A stretch of 64,000 nt of DNA, from the NCBI GenBank assembly GCA_963788215.1, contig CAWBFX010000010.1, positions 372,001 to 436,000 of the forward strand, written 5' to 3'. Shown piece by piece: positions 45,775-53,867 of the stretch. Each line of letters begins with the position of its first letter. Positions within the stretch are counted from its first letter, which is position 1. A program made the position numbers and the translations under genes. The stretch is from AC-32 sp963788215. GTDB taxonomy: Bacteria; Actinomycetota; Thermoleophilia; Gaiellales; Gaiellaceae. Below the pieces are notes generated by a model. That model was given only the letters and a program-made list of their open reading frames with translations, searched no databases and was not told where the DNA came from.

Positions 45775-46292
45775 CCGGGGTGCTGCTGGTCGGGGGCGCG
45801 AGCACCCGCTTCGGTTCCCCGAAGGCGCTCGCCCGGCTGAACGGCGAGACCCTCGCCGAGCGCGCCTGGCGCACCCTCGGCGAGGCCTGCGCACACCGGC
45901 TCGCGGTCGGCAAGGCGGAGGAGCTCGTCGCGCTCGACCTGCCCGTGCTCGACGACGGGAGCGAGGTGCGCGCCGCGATGGCCGGTGTCGTGGCCGGGGT
46001 GCGCGCTGCGCCCACCGACGTCTCCGTCGTCGTCCCGGTCGACACGCCTCTCGTCACTGCCGAGGTTCTGCTCGAGCTCGCGGATGCGTGCGCCGACGCG
46101 GCCGTTCCCCAGACCGGGCCTCTGCCGGGCGCGTATCGCAAGAGCGCCCTGCCCGTTCTCCAGCGGCGTCTGCTCGAGGGCCGTCTCGCGCTGCGGGACG
46201 CGCTCGCCGAGCTCGATGCGCGCACCGTGCAGCTCGACGAGTCGCTGCTCGTTAACGTGAACACTCGCGATGAGCTTCGACGTCTCCGGTAG
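45756..46292 (+). CDS. mobA: Molybdenum cofactor guanylyltransferase
   Basis: 178 residues from GTG. L-L-V-G-G-A-S-T-R-F-G-S-P-K-A is the nucleotide loop and V-V-P-V-D-T-P-L-V the metal-binding strand. It attaches GMP to molybdopterin, and with fdhD upstream it forms a formate-dehydrogenase maturation pair. The 3' end overlaps the methyltransferase by 23 bases. Confidence 0.9.
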   Translation: MARPELTGVLLVGGASTRFGSPKALARLNGETLAERAWRTLGEACAHRLAVGKAEELVALDLPVLDDGSEVRAAMAGVVAGVRAAPTDVSVVVPVDTPLVTAEVLLELADACADAAVPQTGPLPGAYRKSALPVLQRRLLEGRLALRDALAELDARTVQLDESLLVNVNTRDELRRLR

Positions 46293-47029
46293 CGCCTACG
46301 ACCGCTTCATGGGCCGGTACGCCCAGGAGCTTGCGCCGCCGTTCGCCGATTTCGCGGAGGTACGCGAAGGGCACGTGCTCGACGTCGGCTGCGGCTCGGG
46401 AGTCCTGACCGAGGAGCTCGCGCGCCGAGTGGGGGAGGAGAACGTCGCTGCGGTGGACCCGTCCCCGATGGTCGATGCCTGCCGCGCGCGTGTCCCGGGT
46501 GCGGACGTGCGCACGGGCGCAGCCGAGGCGCTGCCATGGCCGGACGGAACCTTCGACGCGGCGCTCGCGCAGCTCGTCCTGCATTTCCTCGACGACCCCC
46601 GCGTCGCCCTTGCCGAGATGGGGCGCGTCGTGCGGCCCGGCGGCGTCGTTGCGGCGAGCACATGGAACTTTCCGCAGATGCCGCTCCTCCGCAACTTCTG
46701 GCAGGTCGCGCGCGAGCTCGTCCCCGCGGCGCGCCCCGAGACGCAGCAATTCGACGACGCTCGACGTACTCGAAGCGCTCGGCCGCGACGCAGGGCTCGA
46801 AGAGGTCGAGGCGGCGCCGATCGACGTCTCGACGCGCTACGAGAGCTTCGCCGAGCTCTGGGGCTCGTTCGAACTCGGCGTCGGCCCGGCCGGCGAGTAC
46901 TACGGCTCACTCCCCGCCGAGACGCGGGACGCGCTCAGGGACGGGTACTACGGACGCATCGGCGAGCCCGAAGGCGCGTTCGACCTCCCGGCTCAGGCCT
47001 GGGCGCTGCGCGGCCGGGTCCCCACGTAG
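46270..47029 (+). CDS. Class I SAM-dependent methyltransferase, frameshifted
   Basis: About 252 residues after correction. D-V-G-C-G-S-G-V-L-T-E-E-L and A-L-P-W-P-D-G-T-F-D-A-A-L-A-Q form the SAM domain. The first frame fails after P-E-T-Q-Q-F-D (about 46757) and the next continues T-L-D-V-L-E-A-L-G-R-D-A-G-L to the stop at 47029. One extra base is the likely cause. UbiE/Coq5-like; the substrate is unknown. It converges on the next methyltransferase with a 37-base overlap. Confidence 0.75.
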
Positions 47030-47675
47030 TCGATCCGGCCCGCCTGGATCTCTCCGTCGGCGATCGCCGCCCGCTCGTCCTCCTCCGTCGCAGCGGCGAG
47101 GCCCGCGAAGAAGTACGGCCCGTAGTCGAGCCGCTGTCGCTCGAGCCGCTCGTCCAGCTGGCGGACCAGCGTCTCGCCCGAGTGCAGATGCTCGTGCTCG
47201 AGCCAGCCGCGAAAGTAGTCCTCCCAGCCGACGCCCGACGCGAGCCACTCGTCTCTGAGCCGCTGGAGCCAGCTCTCCTCCGAGCCGAGTCGCTCGAAGC
47301 ACCAGCGCGCCGTCTGCTCGTCGAAGTGCTCGGATGCCCATTCGAGCACGACCACCACGCCGCCCGGCCGGACGACCTGCGCGATCCGGTCGAACACCTC
47401 GTCGGGATCGGCGACGTGGTGGAGCGAAGTCGACGCCACGACCGCGTCCACGGCTCCAGGCAGCTCGGCGTGCTCGAACTCGACCTGGCGGTACGGCGGC
47501 TCCTCCGGCGCGTTCGGATCGACCCCGATCGCGTCGTACCCGTCGGCCAGCAGCATCGGAACGAAGCCGCCGAGCGAGCCCGCAGCCGAGGTCGACGACG
47601 GCCGCCGGCGGGTCGGGCAGGCTGGGCCCGGACGACCGGCCACATCGCAGTGAGCCAGCGCTCGGGCGCGGTCAC
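46993..47675 (-). CDS. Class I SAM-dependent methyltransferase, two frameshifts
   Basis: About 226 residues. V-T-A-P-E-R-W-L-T-A-M-W-P-V-V-R opens from the GTG at 47675. Removing one base from each of two runs of three (near 47611 and 47580) gives A-A-V-V-D-L-G-C-G-S-L-G-G-F, the SAM loop. The intact frame then reads P-G-A-V-D-A-V-V-A-S-T-S-L-H-H-V-A-D-P to the stop. The substrate is unknown. It begins seven bases after purA ends. Confidence 0.72.
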
Positions 47676-47681
47676 GTACGC

Positions 47682-48960
47682 CTAGGCGACGCGCTCGAGC
47701 ACGCGCTCGCGCTCGCGGCCGGTGCCGATCAGGCAGACCGGGACGCCGAGCCGCTCCTCGATCAGCTCGACGTAGCGCGCGCGCCGCGGGCGGCAGCTCG
47801 GAGACGTCCGTGAGCGAGTCGAGCGGCTCCTGCCAGCCGGGCAGCGTCTCGTAGACCGGCTCGCAGTGGTGGAAGTCGCTCTGGTGCGCGGGAAAGTCCT
47901 CGGTCTCCGAGCCGTCGCGGAGCCGGTAGTGCGTGCAGACCGGCAGCTCCGCGAACGCCGAGAGGACGTCGAGCTTGGTCAGCGCGAGCGACGTCATCCC
48001 GTTCAGGCGCACCGCGTAGCGGAGAGCGACGAGATCGAGCCAGCCGCAGCGGCGCTCGCGGCCCGTGACCGTGCCGAACTCGCCGCCGAGCTCGCGCAGC
48101 CGCTCCTGGTCGGGGCCCTGGATCTCGGTCGGGAACGGCCCCTCGCCGACGCGCGTCACGTACGCCTTCGCCACGCCGATCACGCTGTCGATCCGCGTCG
48201 GGCCGATGCCGGTTCCCACCGCCGCGCCGCCCGCGACCGTCGGCGACGAGGTGACGAACGGGTACGTGCCGTGGTCGAGGTCGAGCAGGGTCCCGTGCGC
48301 GCCGTCGAAGAGCACGCGCTTGCCGTCCGTGAGCGCGCGGTCGACGAGCAGGGACGTGTCCGCGATCATCGGCCGCAGCCGCTCCGCGTAGCCCTCGTAG
48401 CGCTCGACGAGGCCCTCCGGCTCGACCCGCTCCGACCCGTAGACGCGCTCGAGCCAGACGTTCTTCTCGGCGAGCGCGACCTCGATCTTCTGGCGCAGGA
48501 TCTTCTCGTCGAGCAGGTCCTGGATGCGGATGCCGAGCCGGTAGGCCTTGTCGGCGTAGGTCGGCCCGATCCCGCGCCGCGTGGTGCCGATCTTCAGGCG
48601 TCCGAGCCGCCGCTCGCTGCCGCGGTCGATCGCCTGGTGCCACGGCATCACGAGGTGCGCGTTCCCGGAGAGCCGGATCAGCTCGGTCGAGATCCCGCGC
48701 GACTCGAGCTCGTCCAGCTCCTCGATCAGCACCTGCGGGTCGACCACGCAGCCCGCGCCGATCACGCACTCCTTGCCCTGCAGGATCCCGGACGGGATGT
48801 GCTTGAGCTTGAACGTCTCGCCGTCGACGACGATCGTGTGCCCGGCGTTCGGCCCGCCGTTGTAGCGGCAGACGAGATCCGAGTCACGCGCGAGCAGGTC
48901 GACGATCTTGCCCTTCCCCTCGTCGCCCCACTGCGCCCCGACGATCACGGTCGCAGGCAC
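47682..48960 (-). CDS. purA: Adenylosuccinate synthetase, one frameshift
   Basis: 425 residues after removing one extra base from the GCGCGCGC run near 47775. V-G-A-Q-W-G-D-E-G-K-G-K-I-V-D, N-A-G-H-T-I-V, G-T-T-R-R-G-I-G-P and G-T-G-R-E-R-E-R-V-L-E-R-V-A at the true end are canonical, and the corrected length matches the family. It converts IMP to adenylosuccinate. As the gene is normally essential without salvage, the indel is almost surely a sequence error. Confidence 0.93.
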
Positions 48961-48986
48961 GGGCTGCAGTGTGCCTTACGGCGCGG

Positions 48987-49223
48987 CTACCAGAGCGGCG
49001 ACGTGGCCTCGGCCGGCACGGCGGCGCCGGCGCGGATCACGCGGATGCGGTGGCCCCGGGGGCACGTCGTCCAGCCGAGGTCCTGCTCGAGTCGCAGCGA
49101 CCCCTGCGCAGTCACGAGCGCATACTCGGCGCCGGGCTCGGTTTCGGCGCACGCCTGACACACGACGGTGAACGCCGTCGCGCGGGCGAGGACGACCACC
49201 GTCTGCTCGCGCACGGAGATCAT
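48987..49223 (-). CDS. Small Cys-pair protein coupled to dnaB
   Basis: 78 residues. Its ATG overlaps the dnaB TGA (ATGA). Two metal-ligand-like pairs, V-C-Q-A-C and T-C-P-R-G-H, about 32 residues apart, suggest a zinc-ribbon-like fold. The rest is beta-rich (T-A-F-T-V-V, A-L-V-T-A-Q-G-S-L-R-L). No family is recognised. The position makes it part of the rpsF-dnaB transcript. Confidence 0.62.
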   Translation of the reverse strand: MISVREQTVVVLARATAFTVVCQACAETEPGAEYALVTAQGSLRLEQDLGWTTCPRGHRIRVIRAGAAVPAEATSPLW

Positions 49224-50569
49224 GCGGCAGGCGCGAGGTCGGCGAACTTCGCGTAGCGCTTCAGGAACGAGAGCTTGAGCGTGTCCGTCGGCCCGTTGCG
49301 GTGCTTCGCCAGGTGAACCTCGGCGATGCCCTGCTGGTCGGACTCGTCGTTGTAGTACTCGTCGCGGTAGATGAACATGACGAGGTCGGCGTCCTGCTCG
49401 ATCGAGCCGGACTCTCTCAGGTCGGAGAGGATCGGGCGCTTGTCGTGACGCTGCTCGACCGCGCGCGAGAGCTGTGACATCGCGATGATCGGGACGTCGA
49501 GGTCGCGGGCCAGGATCTTCAGCGAGCGCGAGATCTGCGAGACCTCCTGGACGCGGTTCTCGACCGAGGAGCCGGACGTCATCAGCTGCAGGTAGTCGAC
49601 GACGATCAGCCCGAGGTTCGGCTCGCGCGACTTCAGCCGCCGCGCCTTCGAGCGGATCTCCATCATCGTGATCGAGCCGGTGTCGTCGACGTGGATCGGC
49701 GCCTTCGCGAGCCGGTCGCAGGCCGCGGTGAGTCGGGGCCAGTCTTCGGTGCCGAGCTTTCCGGTGCGGAGGCGCTGCGACTCGACCTTGGCCTCGCTGC
49801 ACATCAGGCGCTGCGTCACCTCCGTCTTCGACATCTCGAGGGTGAACACGCCCACCGGGATCCCAGCACGCACTGCGAGGTTCGCGGCCATGCAGAGCCC
49901 GAGGCCGGACTTCCCCATGCTCGGGCGGGCGGCGACGATGATCAGGTTGCCGGGCTGGAACCCGGAGGTGAGCTTGTCGAGGTCGCGGAACCCCGACGGC
50001 GTGCCGGTGACGTCCGCGCCTGCCTCGTAGAGCGCCGTGATCCGCTCGAAGCTCTCCTTCAGCAGCTCCTCGATGTGGGTGAAATCGCTCGTGACCCGCG
50101 CCTGCGAGAGATCGAAGACGATCTGCTCGGCGCGGTCGACGAGGTCGGTCGCCTCGCCCGGGCGGTCCCACCCGAGGGTGGAGATCGCGCCGCCCGCCCG
50201 GATCAATCCGCGGAGCGTGGCCATCTCGCGCACGATCCGGGCGTAGTGGCCGGCGTTGCCGCTTGCGGGGACGAGGCGCGCCAGCTCGTGGATGCGCACC
50301 CGGCCGCCGGCACCCTCGAGCTCTCCGCGTTCCTCGAGCTCGTCGACGAGCGTGATCGCGTCGACCGGCTCGCCCTTCGCGTAGAGCGCGAGCGCGGCTT
50401 TGTAGATCACGCCGTGGCTCTCGCGGTAGAAGTCGCTCGCGTCCAGTACTTCGCTGACCGCCCCGATCGCGCCGGGGGAGAGCATCATCGCGCCGAGGAC
50501 CGACTCCTCGGCTTCGAGATTCTGCGGCGGGACCGGGGCGGTCGGCGAGGCCTGGGCGAGTTGGGCCAT
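49220..50569 (-). CDS. dnaB: Replicative DNA helicase
   Basis: 449 residues. The N-terminal domain starts P-P-Q-N-L-E-A-E-E-S-V-L-G-A-M. The RecA-like domain holds Walker A A-R-P-S-M-G-K-S-G, F-T-L-E-M-S-K, V-V-D-Y-L-Q-L-M and D-L-R-E-S-G-S-I-E-Q-D-A-D. No intein is present. The second residue of the Walker motif is the usual R-P-S-M-G-K-S form. The start ATG has only a weak ribosome binding site; it was chosen because homologues begin shortly before P-P-Q-N. Confidence 0.96.
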   Translation of the reverse strand: MAQLAQASPTAPVPPQNLEAEESVLGAMMLSPGAIGAVSEVLDASDFYRESHGVIYKAALALYAKGEPVDAITLVDELEERGELEGAGGRVRIHELARLVPASGNAGHYARIVREMATLRGLIRAGGAISTLGWDRPGEATDLVDRAEQIVFDLSQARVTSDFTHIEELLKESFERITALYEAGADVTGTPSGFRDLDKLTSGFQPGNLIIVAARPSMGKSGLGLCMAANLAVRAGIPVGVFTLEMSKTEVTQRLMCSEAKVESQRLRTGKLGTEDWPRLTAACDRLAKAPIHVDDTGSITMMEIRSKARRLKSREPNLGLIVVDYLQLMTSGSSVENRVQEVSQISRSLKILARDLDVPIIAMSQLSRAVEQRHDKRPILSDLRESGSIEQDADLVMFIYRDEYYNDESDQQGIAEVHLAKHRNGPTDTLKLSFLKRYAKFADLAPAA

Positions 50570-50668
50570 CGCGTTACCCAACCACCTTCGCGGCGCGCGT
50601 GGAAGGTCTGGACGACGGCCCTTTCGACAGGGCCGGCACCGCTCGGGCTCGGCGGTTTGCAGGCATAA

Positions 50669-50684
50669 GGGAACGCATGTTCCC
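50669..50684. promoter_or_regulatory. Inverted repeat upstream of dnaB
   Basis: GGGAAC and GTTCCC with a four-base spacer lie about 100 bases upstream of dnaB in the 221-base gap to rplI. It could be an operator or hairpin. Nothing else coding is seen in that gap. Confidence 0.35.
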
Positions 50685-50747
50685 ACAACCTCCGGACGGC
50701 GCCTGTGGGCGGAATTACCGCTCGGAGCGGGAAGTTCCTGCGGAATT

Positions 50748-50771
50748 CCACAGGCCTACCAGCGCCTGTGG
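50748..50771 (-). terminator. Hairpin after rplI
   Basis: CCACAGGC (50748-50755) and GCCTGTGG (50764-50771) form a perfect eight-base stem with an eight-base loop, 20 bases past the rplI stop. It may partly separate dnaB from the ribosomal genes. Confidence 0.5.
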
Positions 50772-50790
50772 AGAAAGGTGTGCGCTTTTG

Positions 50791-51489
50791 TTACTGCTCG
50801 GGCTCTGGCTCTGCCGGCTCGGGCTCTGGCTCTGCCGGCTCGGGCTCGGCAGACGCTTCGTCAGGCGTCTCGGTCTCGGCCTGGATCTCGTCCTCGGCCT
50901 CCCCCTCGTCCTCCTCGACGAGCGCCTGGATCTCCGCCTCAGCCTGCACGTGCTCCGCGTCCGCCTGGGCCTGAGCCTCGGCCTCGGCTTCCGCCTCGGC
51001 GGCCGCGATCGCCTCGAGCTCCTCCTCGGGCGGCAGCTCGCCGCCTTCGGGGACGATCGCGAGGCGCAGCGTCGCGGTCACATCGGCGAACAGCTCGACG
51101 GGCACCTGGTGGCGGCCGATCCGCTTGATCGACTCCGGCAGGTCGATCTTCCGCCGGTCGATCCGCACACGCCGCTCGGCCCAGACCTTTTCCGCGATGT
51201 CGGTGGCCGTGACGGAGCCGAAGAGCGTTCCCGTCTCGCCGGCCGGAACGTCGAAGCGGATCTCCTCCGCCTCGAGCCTGGTCACGATCTCCTGCGCCTG
51301 GTCGGAGGTCTGCGCCTCCTGGCGGGCGCGCTTCTCCTCGTGCTTGCGCAGCTCCGCGACCTTGCCCGGCGTCGCCGTCTCCGCGAGCTCTCGCGGCAGC
51401 AGGTAGTTGCGTGCGTAGCCCGCGGCGACGTCCACGACCTCGCCGCGCAGGCCGAGCTTGTCGACGTCCTGTCTGAGAATGACCTGCAT
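50791..51489 (-). CDS. rplI: Ribosomal protein bL9 with long acidic tail
   Basis: 232 residues against about 148 in most bacteria. The standard protein occupies residues 1-150: M-Q-V-I-L-R-Q-D-V-D-K-L-G, G-Y-A-R-N-Y-L-L-P. The extra 80 residues are almost only Glu, Ala, Pro and Gln, ending in repeated P-E-P-E-P-A-E-P. Such a tail is disordered and would project from the L1-stalk side of the 50S subunit. The S6 protein of the same operon carries a similar tail. Confidence 0.95.
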   Translation of the reverse strand: MQVILRQDVDKLGLRGEVVDVAAGYARNYLLPRELAETATPGKVAELRKHEEKRARQEAQTSDQAQEIVTRLEAEEIRFDVPAGETGTLFGSVTATDIAEKVWAERRVRIDRRKIDLPESIKRIGRHQVPVELFADVTATLRLAIVPEGGELPPEEELEAIAAAEAEAEAEAQAQADAEHVQAEAEIQALVEEDEGEAEDEIQAETETPDEASAEPEPAEPEPEPAEPEPEQ

Positions 51490-51498
51490 CGCGTCCGG

Positions 51499-51765
51499 CT
51501 AGTTCGTCGAGTAGGGGAGAAGCGCTACTTCGCGGGCTCGTTTGACGGCGAGCGCGACCTGACGCTGGTGTCGCCGGCAGGCGCCGGTGATGCGCCGGGA
51601 GCGGATCTTGCCCTTCTCCGAGACGTAGCGGCGGAGCTGGTTGATGTTCTTGTAGTCGACTTCCTCCACCTTCTCGCGGCAGAAAAAGCAGTTGCGCTTG
51701 CGGATGGGCCCGCCGGGGGCGGGGCGGCCCTTGCGCTGCTGTTGTCGCTGTTCTCGCTGCGGCAT
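51499..51765 (-). CDS. rpsR: Ribosomal protein bS18
   Basis: 88 residues. A basic Gln/Arg-rich leader precedes the conserved K-R-N-C-F-F-C-R-E-K and Y-V-S-E-K-G-K-I-R-S-R-R-I-T-G. The Cys pair marks the zinc-retaining (C+) form. The ATG overlaps the ssb stop (TGATG). Confidence 0.96.
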   Translation of the reverse strand: MPQREQRQQQRKGRPAPGGPIRKRNCFFCREKVEEVDYKNINQLRRYVSEKGKIRSRRITGACRRHQRQVALAVKRAREVALLPYSTN

Positions 51766-52196
51766 CAGAAGGGAATGTCGTCGTCGGCGGCAGCGCCGAA
51801 GTCGGCGGTCTCGGCCTGCGCGCCGCTCGGTACGAACTGCGGCTGGCCGTCGCCGCCTTCCTGGCGGCTGCCGAGGAACTGGACGGTGTCGGCGATGACC
51901 TCGACGGCCTGGCGCTTGGTGCCGTCCTGGGCTTCCCACTCGCGCCAGTCGAGGCGGCCGTCGACGCCCACCGGGCGGCCCTTGGAGAGGTACTGCGCGC
52001 AGCTCTCGCCCTGGTTGCCCCAGACGGTGACGTCGAAGTAGTTGGGCTTGTCGCCCCATTCGCCGGTGGCGCCGTCCTTCTGGCGCGTGTTCACGGCGAG
52101 GCGCAGCTTGCAGACGGCCGTTCCGCTCGGAGTGTGGCGAAGCTCTGGGTCCCTGGTCAGGTTTCCGACGAGGACGACGCGGTTGATGTTGGCCAT
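51765..52196 (-). CDS. ssb: Single-stranded DNA-binding protein
   Basis: 143 residues. The OB fold starts N-R-V-V-L-V-G-N-L-T-R-D-P-E-L-R, and Y-F-D-V-T-V-W-G and L-S-K-G-R-P-V follow. A short linker leads to the acidic tip D-D-D-I-P-F that docks partner proteins. It stands between rpsF and rpsR, the classical arrangement. Confidence 0.97.
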   Translation of the reverse strand: MANINRVVLVGNLTRDPELRHTPSGTAVCKLRLAVNTRQKDGATGEWGDKPNYFDVTVWGNQGESCAQYLSKGRPVGVDGRLDWREWEAQDGTKRQAVEVIADTVQFLGSRQEGGDGQPQFVPSGAQAETADFGAAADDDIPF

Positions 52197-52210
52197 TCCT
52201 CCCTCTCCTC

Positions 52211-52759
52211 TCAGGCGGTCTCTTCCGGTTCCGAATCCTGACTGCTCGTGGTCGCTGCCGCTACGGGCTCTTCGGGGCTGGGCTCTTCGGAGCTGGGCTC
52301 GTCATCGCCGGGCTCCTCGGCACTGGGCTCCTCGGCACTGGGCTGCTCCTCGGCACTGGGCTCCTCGGCACTGGGCGCCTCGGCCCGCGGCTCTTCGCGC
52401 CTGGGCTCGTCGCGCCTGCTCGCCTCGCGTCGAGGCTCCTCGGGCGTCGGGTCCGGCGGGCGCATCGACGCGCCCTTGACGCGGCGCACGGCGAGGTGGC
52501 GCATGACGCCGTCGGTGATCCGCAGCACGCGGGAGACCTCGTCGAGCGTCTCGGGAGCGGCGTCGAAGGTGAGCAGGTGGTACGCGCCGTCGGTCTTGTG
52601 GTCGATCTCATAGGAGAGCCGGCGCCGTCCCCACGGCTGGTGGTCGGACCAGGTACCGCCGCCCTTCTCGATCGTCTCGCGGGTGCGCGTGACGATCTCG
52701 TTCTGACGCTCGTCGGGCAGCTCAGGATCGAGCAGCAGCAGGATTTCGTAGTCGTTCAT
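52211..52759 (-). CDS. rpsF: Ribosomal protein bS6 with repetitive acidic tail
   Basis: 182 residues; GAGGG precedes the ATG. The normal S6 fold is residues 1-96 (Y-E-I-L-L-L-L-D-P-E-L, W-G-R-R-R-L-S-Y-E-I). From about 100 on the chain is low-complexity: D-E-P-R-R-E-E-P-R followed by tandem P-S-A-E-E units. E. coli S6 also has a tail modified by RimK glutamylation; here the tail is encoded. It is the first gene of the rpsF-ssb-rpsR-rplI-dnaB run. Confidence 0.95.
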   Translation of the reverse strand: MNDYEILLLLDPELPDERQNEIVTRTRETIEKGGGTWSDHQPWGRRRLSYEIDHKTDGAYHLLTFDAAPETLDEVSRVLRITDGVMRHLAVRRVKGASMRPPDPTPEEPRREASRRDEPRREEPRAEAPSAEEPSAEEQPSAEEPSAEEPGDDEPSSEEPSPEEPVAAATTSSQDSEPEETA

Positions 52760-52871
52760 GCTCCCGAGCCCTCCCTTCCTTCGGTCTCAGTCGGCCTCAC
52801 CGGCTGGCGCCGCTCGGGAACGGACGGCGCGATGGCGAGGCAGGAAGGCGGCCAGTGTAGCATCGGCCCTC

Positions 52872-53162
52872 GTGAGGGCCCGGACCGCGTGGGTGGCCGG
52901 CGCCGCGGGTGCGGCGATCGCCGCCTGGCGCAAGTTCCGGCAGCCGCCTCCTGAGCCCGCGCCGGTCGAGGACCCGCGCGCCGAAGAGCTCCGGCAGAAG
53001 CTCGAGGAGTCGCGTGCCGTGATCGACGCGCCCGAGGAGCTCGACCCGGCGGAGACGACCGTCGACGAGGCCGAACCGGTGGACGTCCAGGATCGCCGCG
53101 AGGCCGTCCACGAGCGAGGCCGCGCCGCCGCCGACGAGATGCGGCGCCGCCCCGACCAGTAA
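52872..53162 (+). CDS. Small membrane-anchored acidic protein
   Basis: 96 residues from GTG. One hydrophobic helix (T-A-W-V-A-G-A-A-G-A-A-I-A-A-W) is followed by a Pro-rich linker and a Glu/Asp-rich helix. No family is known. It is divergent from rpsF, 112 bases away, and ahead of the hydrolase at 53173 by 10 bases. Confidence 0.62.
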   Translation: MRARTAWVAGAAGAAIAAWRKFRQPPPEPAPVEDPRAEELRQKLEESRAVIDAPEELDPAETTVDEAEPVDVQDRREAVHERGRAAADEMRRRPDQ

Positions 53163-53172
53163 CAGCGGGCTC

Positions 53173-53691
53173 GTGAAGGACGCGCTCCTTCTCGTCGACG
53201 TCCTGAATGACTTCCGCCACGACGACGGCGAGCGGCTGCTCGAGTCGTTCCGGGCGCGACACGACGGGATGGTGCGAGCGGTGCGCGCGGCGCGCGAGGA
53301 CGGCGTGCCGGTCGTCTACGCGCAGGACAACCGCGGCGCGTGGGACGGCGACGGCCGCCGGCTCGTGCAGGAGGCGCTCGACGGCCCGGGCGGCGAGCTG
53401 CTCGAGGCGCTCGCGCCCGACGAGGGTGAGAGCCTCGTCGTCAAGCCCCGCTACTCGGCCTTCGACAAGACGCCGCTCGAGCTCGTCATGCGCGACCTCG
53501 AGGTGGAGCGGCTCTTGCTGGCGGGCGCCGCCACGGAAGGCTGCGTCGCCCAGACCGCGATCGACGCGCGCGAGCTCGGCTTCAAGGTGACGGTGCTGGC
53601 AGACGCCTGCGCGACCGTCGACGAGCGCATCGAGCGCGTCGCGCTCGACTACCTTGAGAACGTGGTCGGCGCGAGGATCGAGCGCGCGTGA
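53173..53691 (+). CDS. Isochorismatase-family cysteine hydrolase
   Basis: 172 residues from GTG. The catalytic triad can be placed: Asp in L-L-V-D-V-L-N-D-F, Lys in V-V-K-P-R-Y-S-A-F and Cys in G-A-A-T-E-G-C-V-A-Q-T. Family members act on isochorismate, nicotinamide or ureas; the specific substrate cannot be read. Confidence 0.88.
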   Translation: MKDALLLVDVLNDFRHDDGERLLESFRARHDGMVRAVRAAREDGVPVVYAQDNRGAWDGDGRRLVQEALDGPGGELLEALAPDEGESLVVKPRYSAFDKTPLELVMRDLEVERLLLAGAATEGCVAQTAIDARELGFKVTVLADACATVDERIERVALDYLENVVGARIERA

Positions 53692-53770
53692 CGTTGCACT
53701 TCCGTCACTGTGCCTGGTACCAGCGATTTCGCTTGGCGCTGCGGAAACCGGGGACCGGCGTGACGCTTTT

Positions 53771-53793
53771 GTCACGGTGCCTGGCACCGTGAC
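53771..53793. repeat. Perfect 23-base palindrome
   Basis: Arms GTCACGGTGCC and GGCACCGTGAC around a central T. A degenerate relative, GTCACTGTGCCTGGTACC, lies near 53704, and another hairpin-forming GTGACG/GTCAC pair near 53760. All are within the 176-base gap between convergent genes; nothing coding is seen there. Confidence 0.72.
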
Positions 53794-53843
53794 GAGAGTG
53801 TGACGCGCTAGGGGCTGACGGAAGGCGCGCGCGGTTCGCGATG

Positions 53844-53867
53844 CCCAAGTAACACAGTGTTACTTGG
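53844..53867. repeat. Palindrome at the amidase stop, second copy in purL
   Basis: Arms CCAAGTAACAC and GTGTTACTTGG around a central A (53845-53867) directly abut the stop of the amidase gene. It may act as that gene's terminator. The stretch 53844-53865 recurs exactly inside purL at 25117-25138. Confidence 0.8.

Noticed and set aside
46270..48960. Programmed ribosomal frameshifting
   Set aside because: No shared slippery heptamer or downstream structure was seen, the shifts are at unrelated GC runs, and neighbouring genes without any need of two products are hit.
50570..50790. Chromosome origin near dnaB
   Set aside because: Only 221 bases without DnaA-box-like clusters or AT-rich unwinding tract; dnaA and dnaN are absent.
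52300..52400. Repeat array in the rpsF tail as a separate DNA element
   Set aside because: The short GGGCTCCTCGGCACT-like units are simply the codons of the P-S-A-E-E tail of S6.
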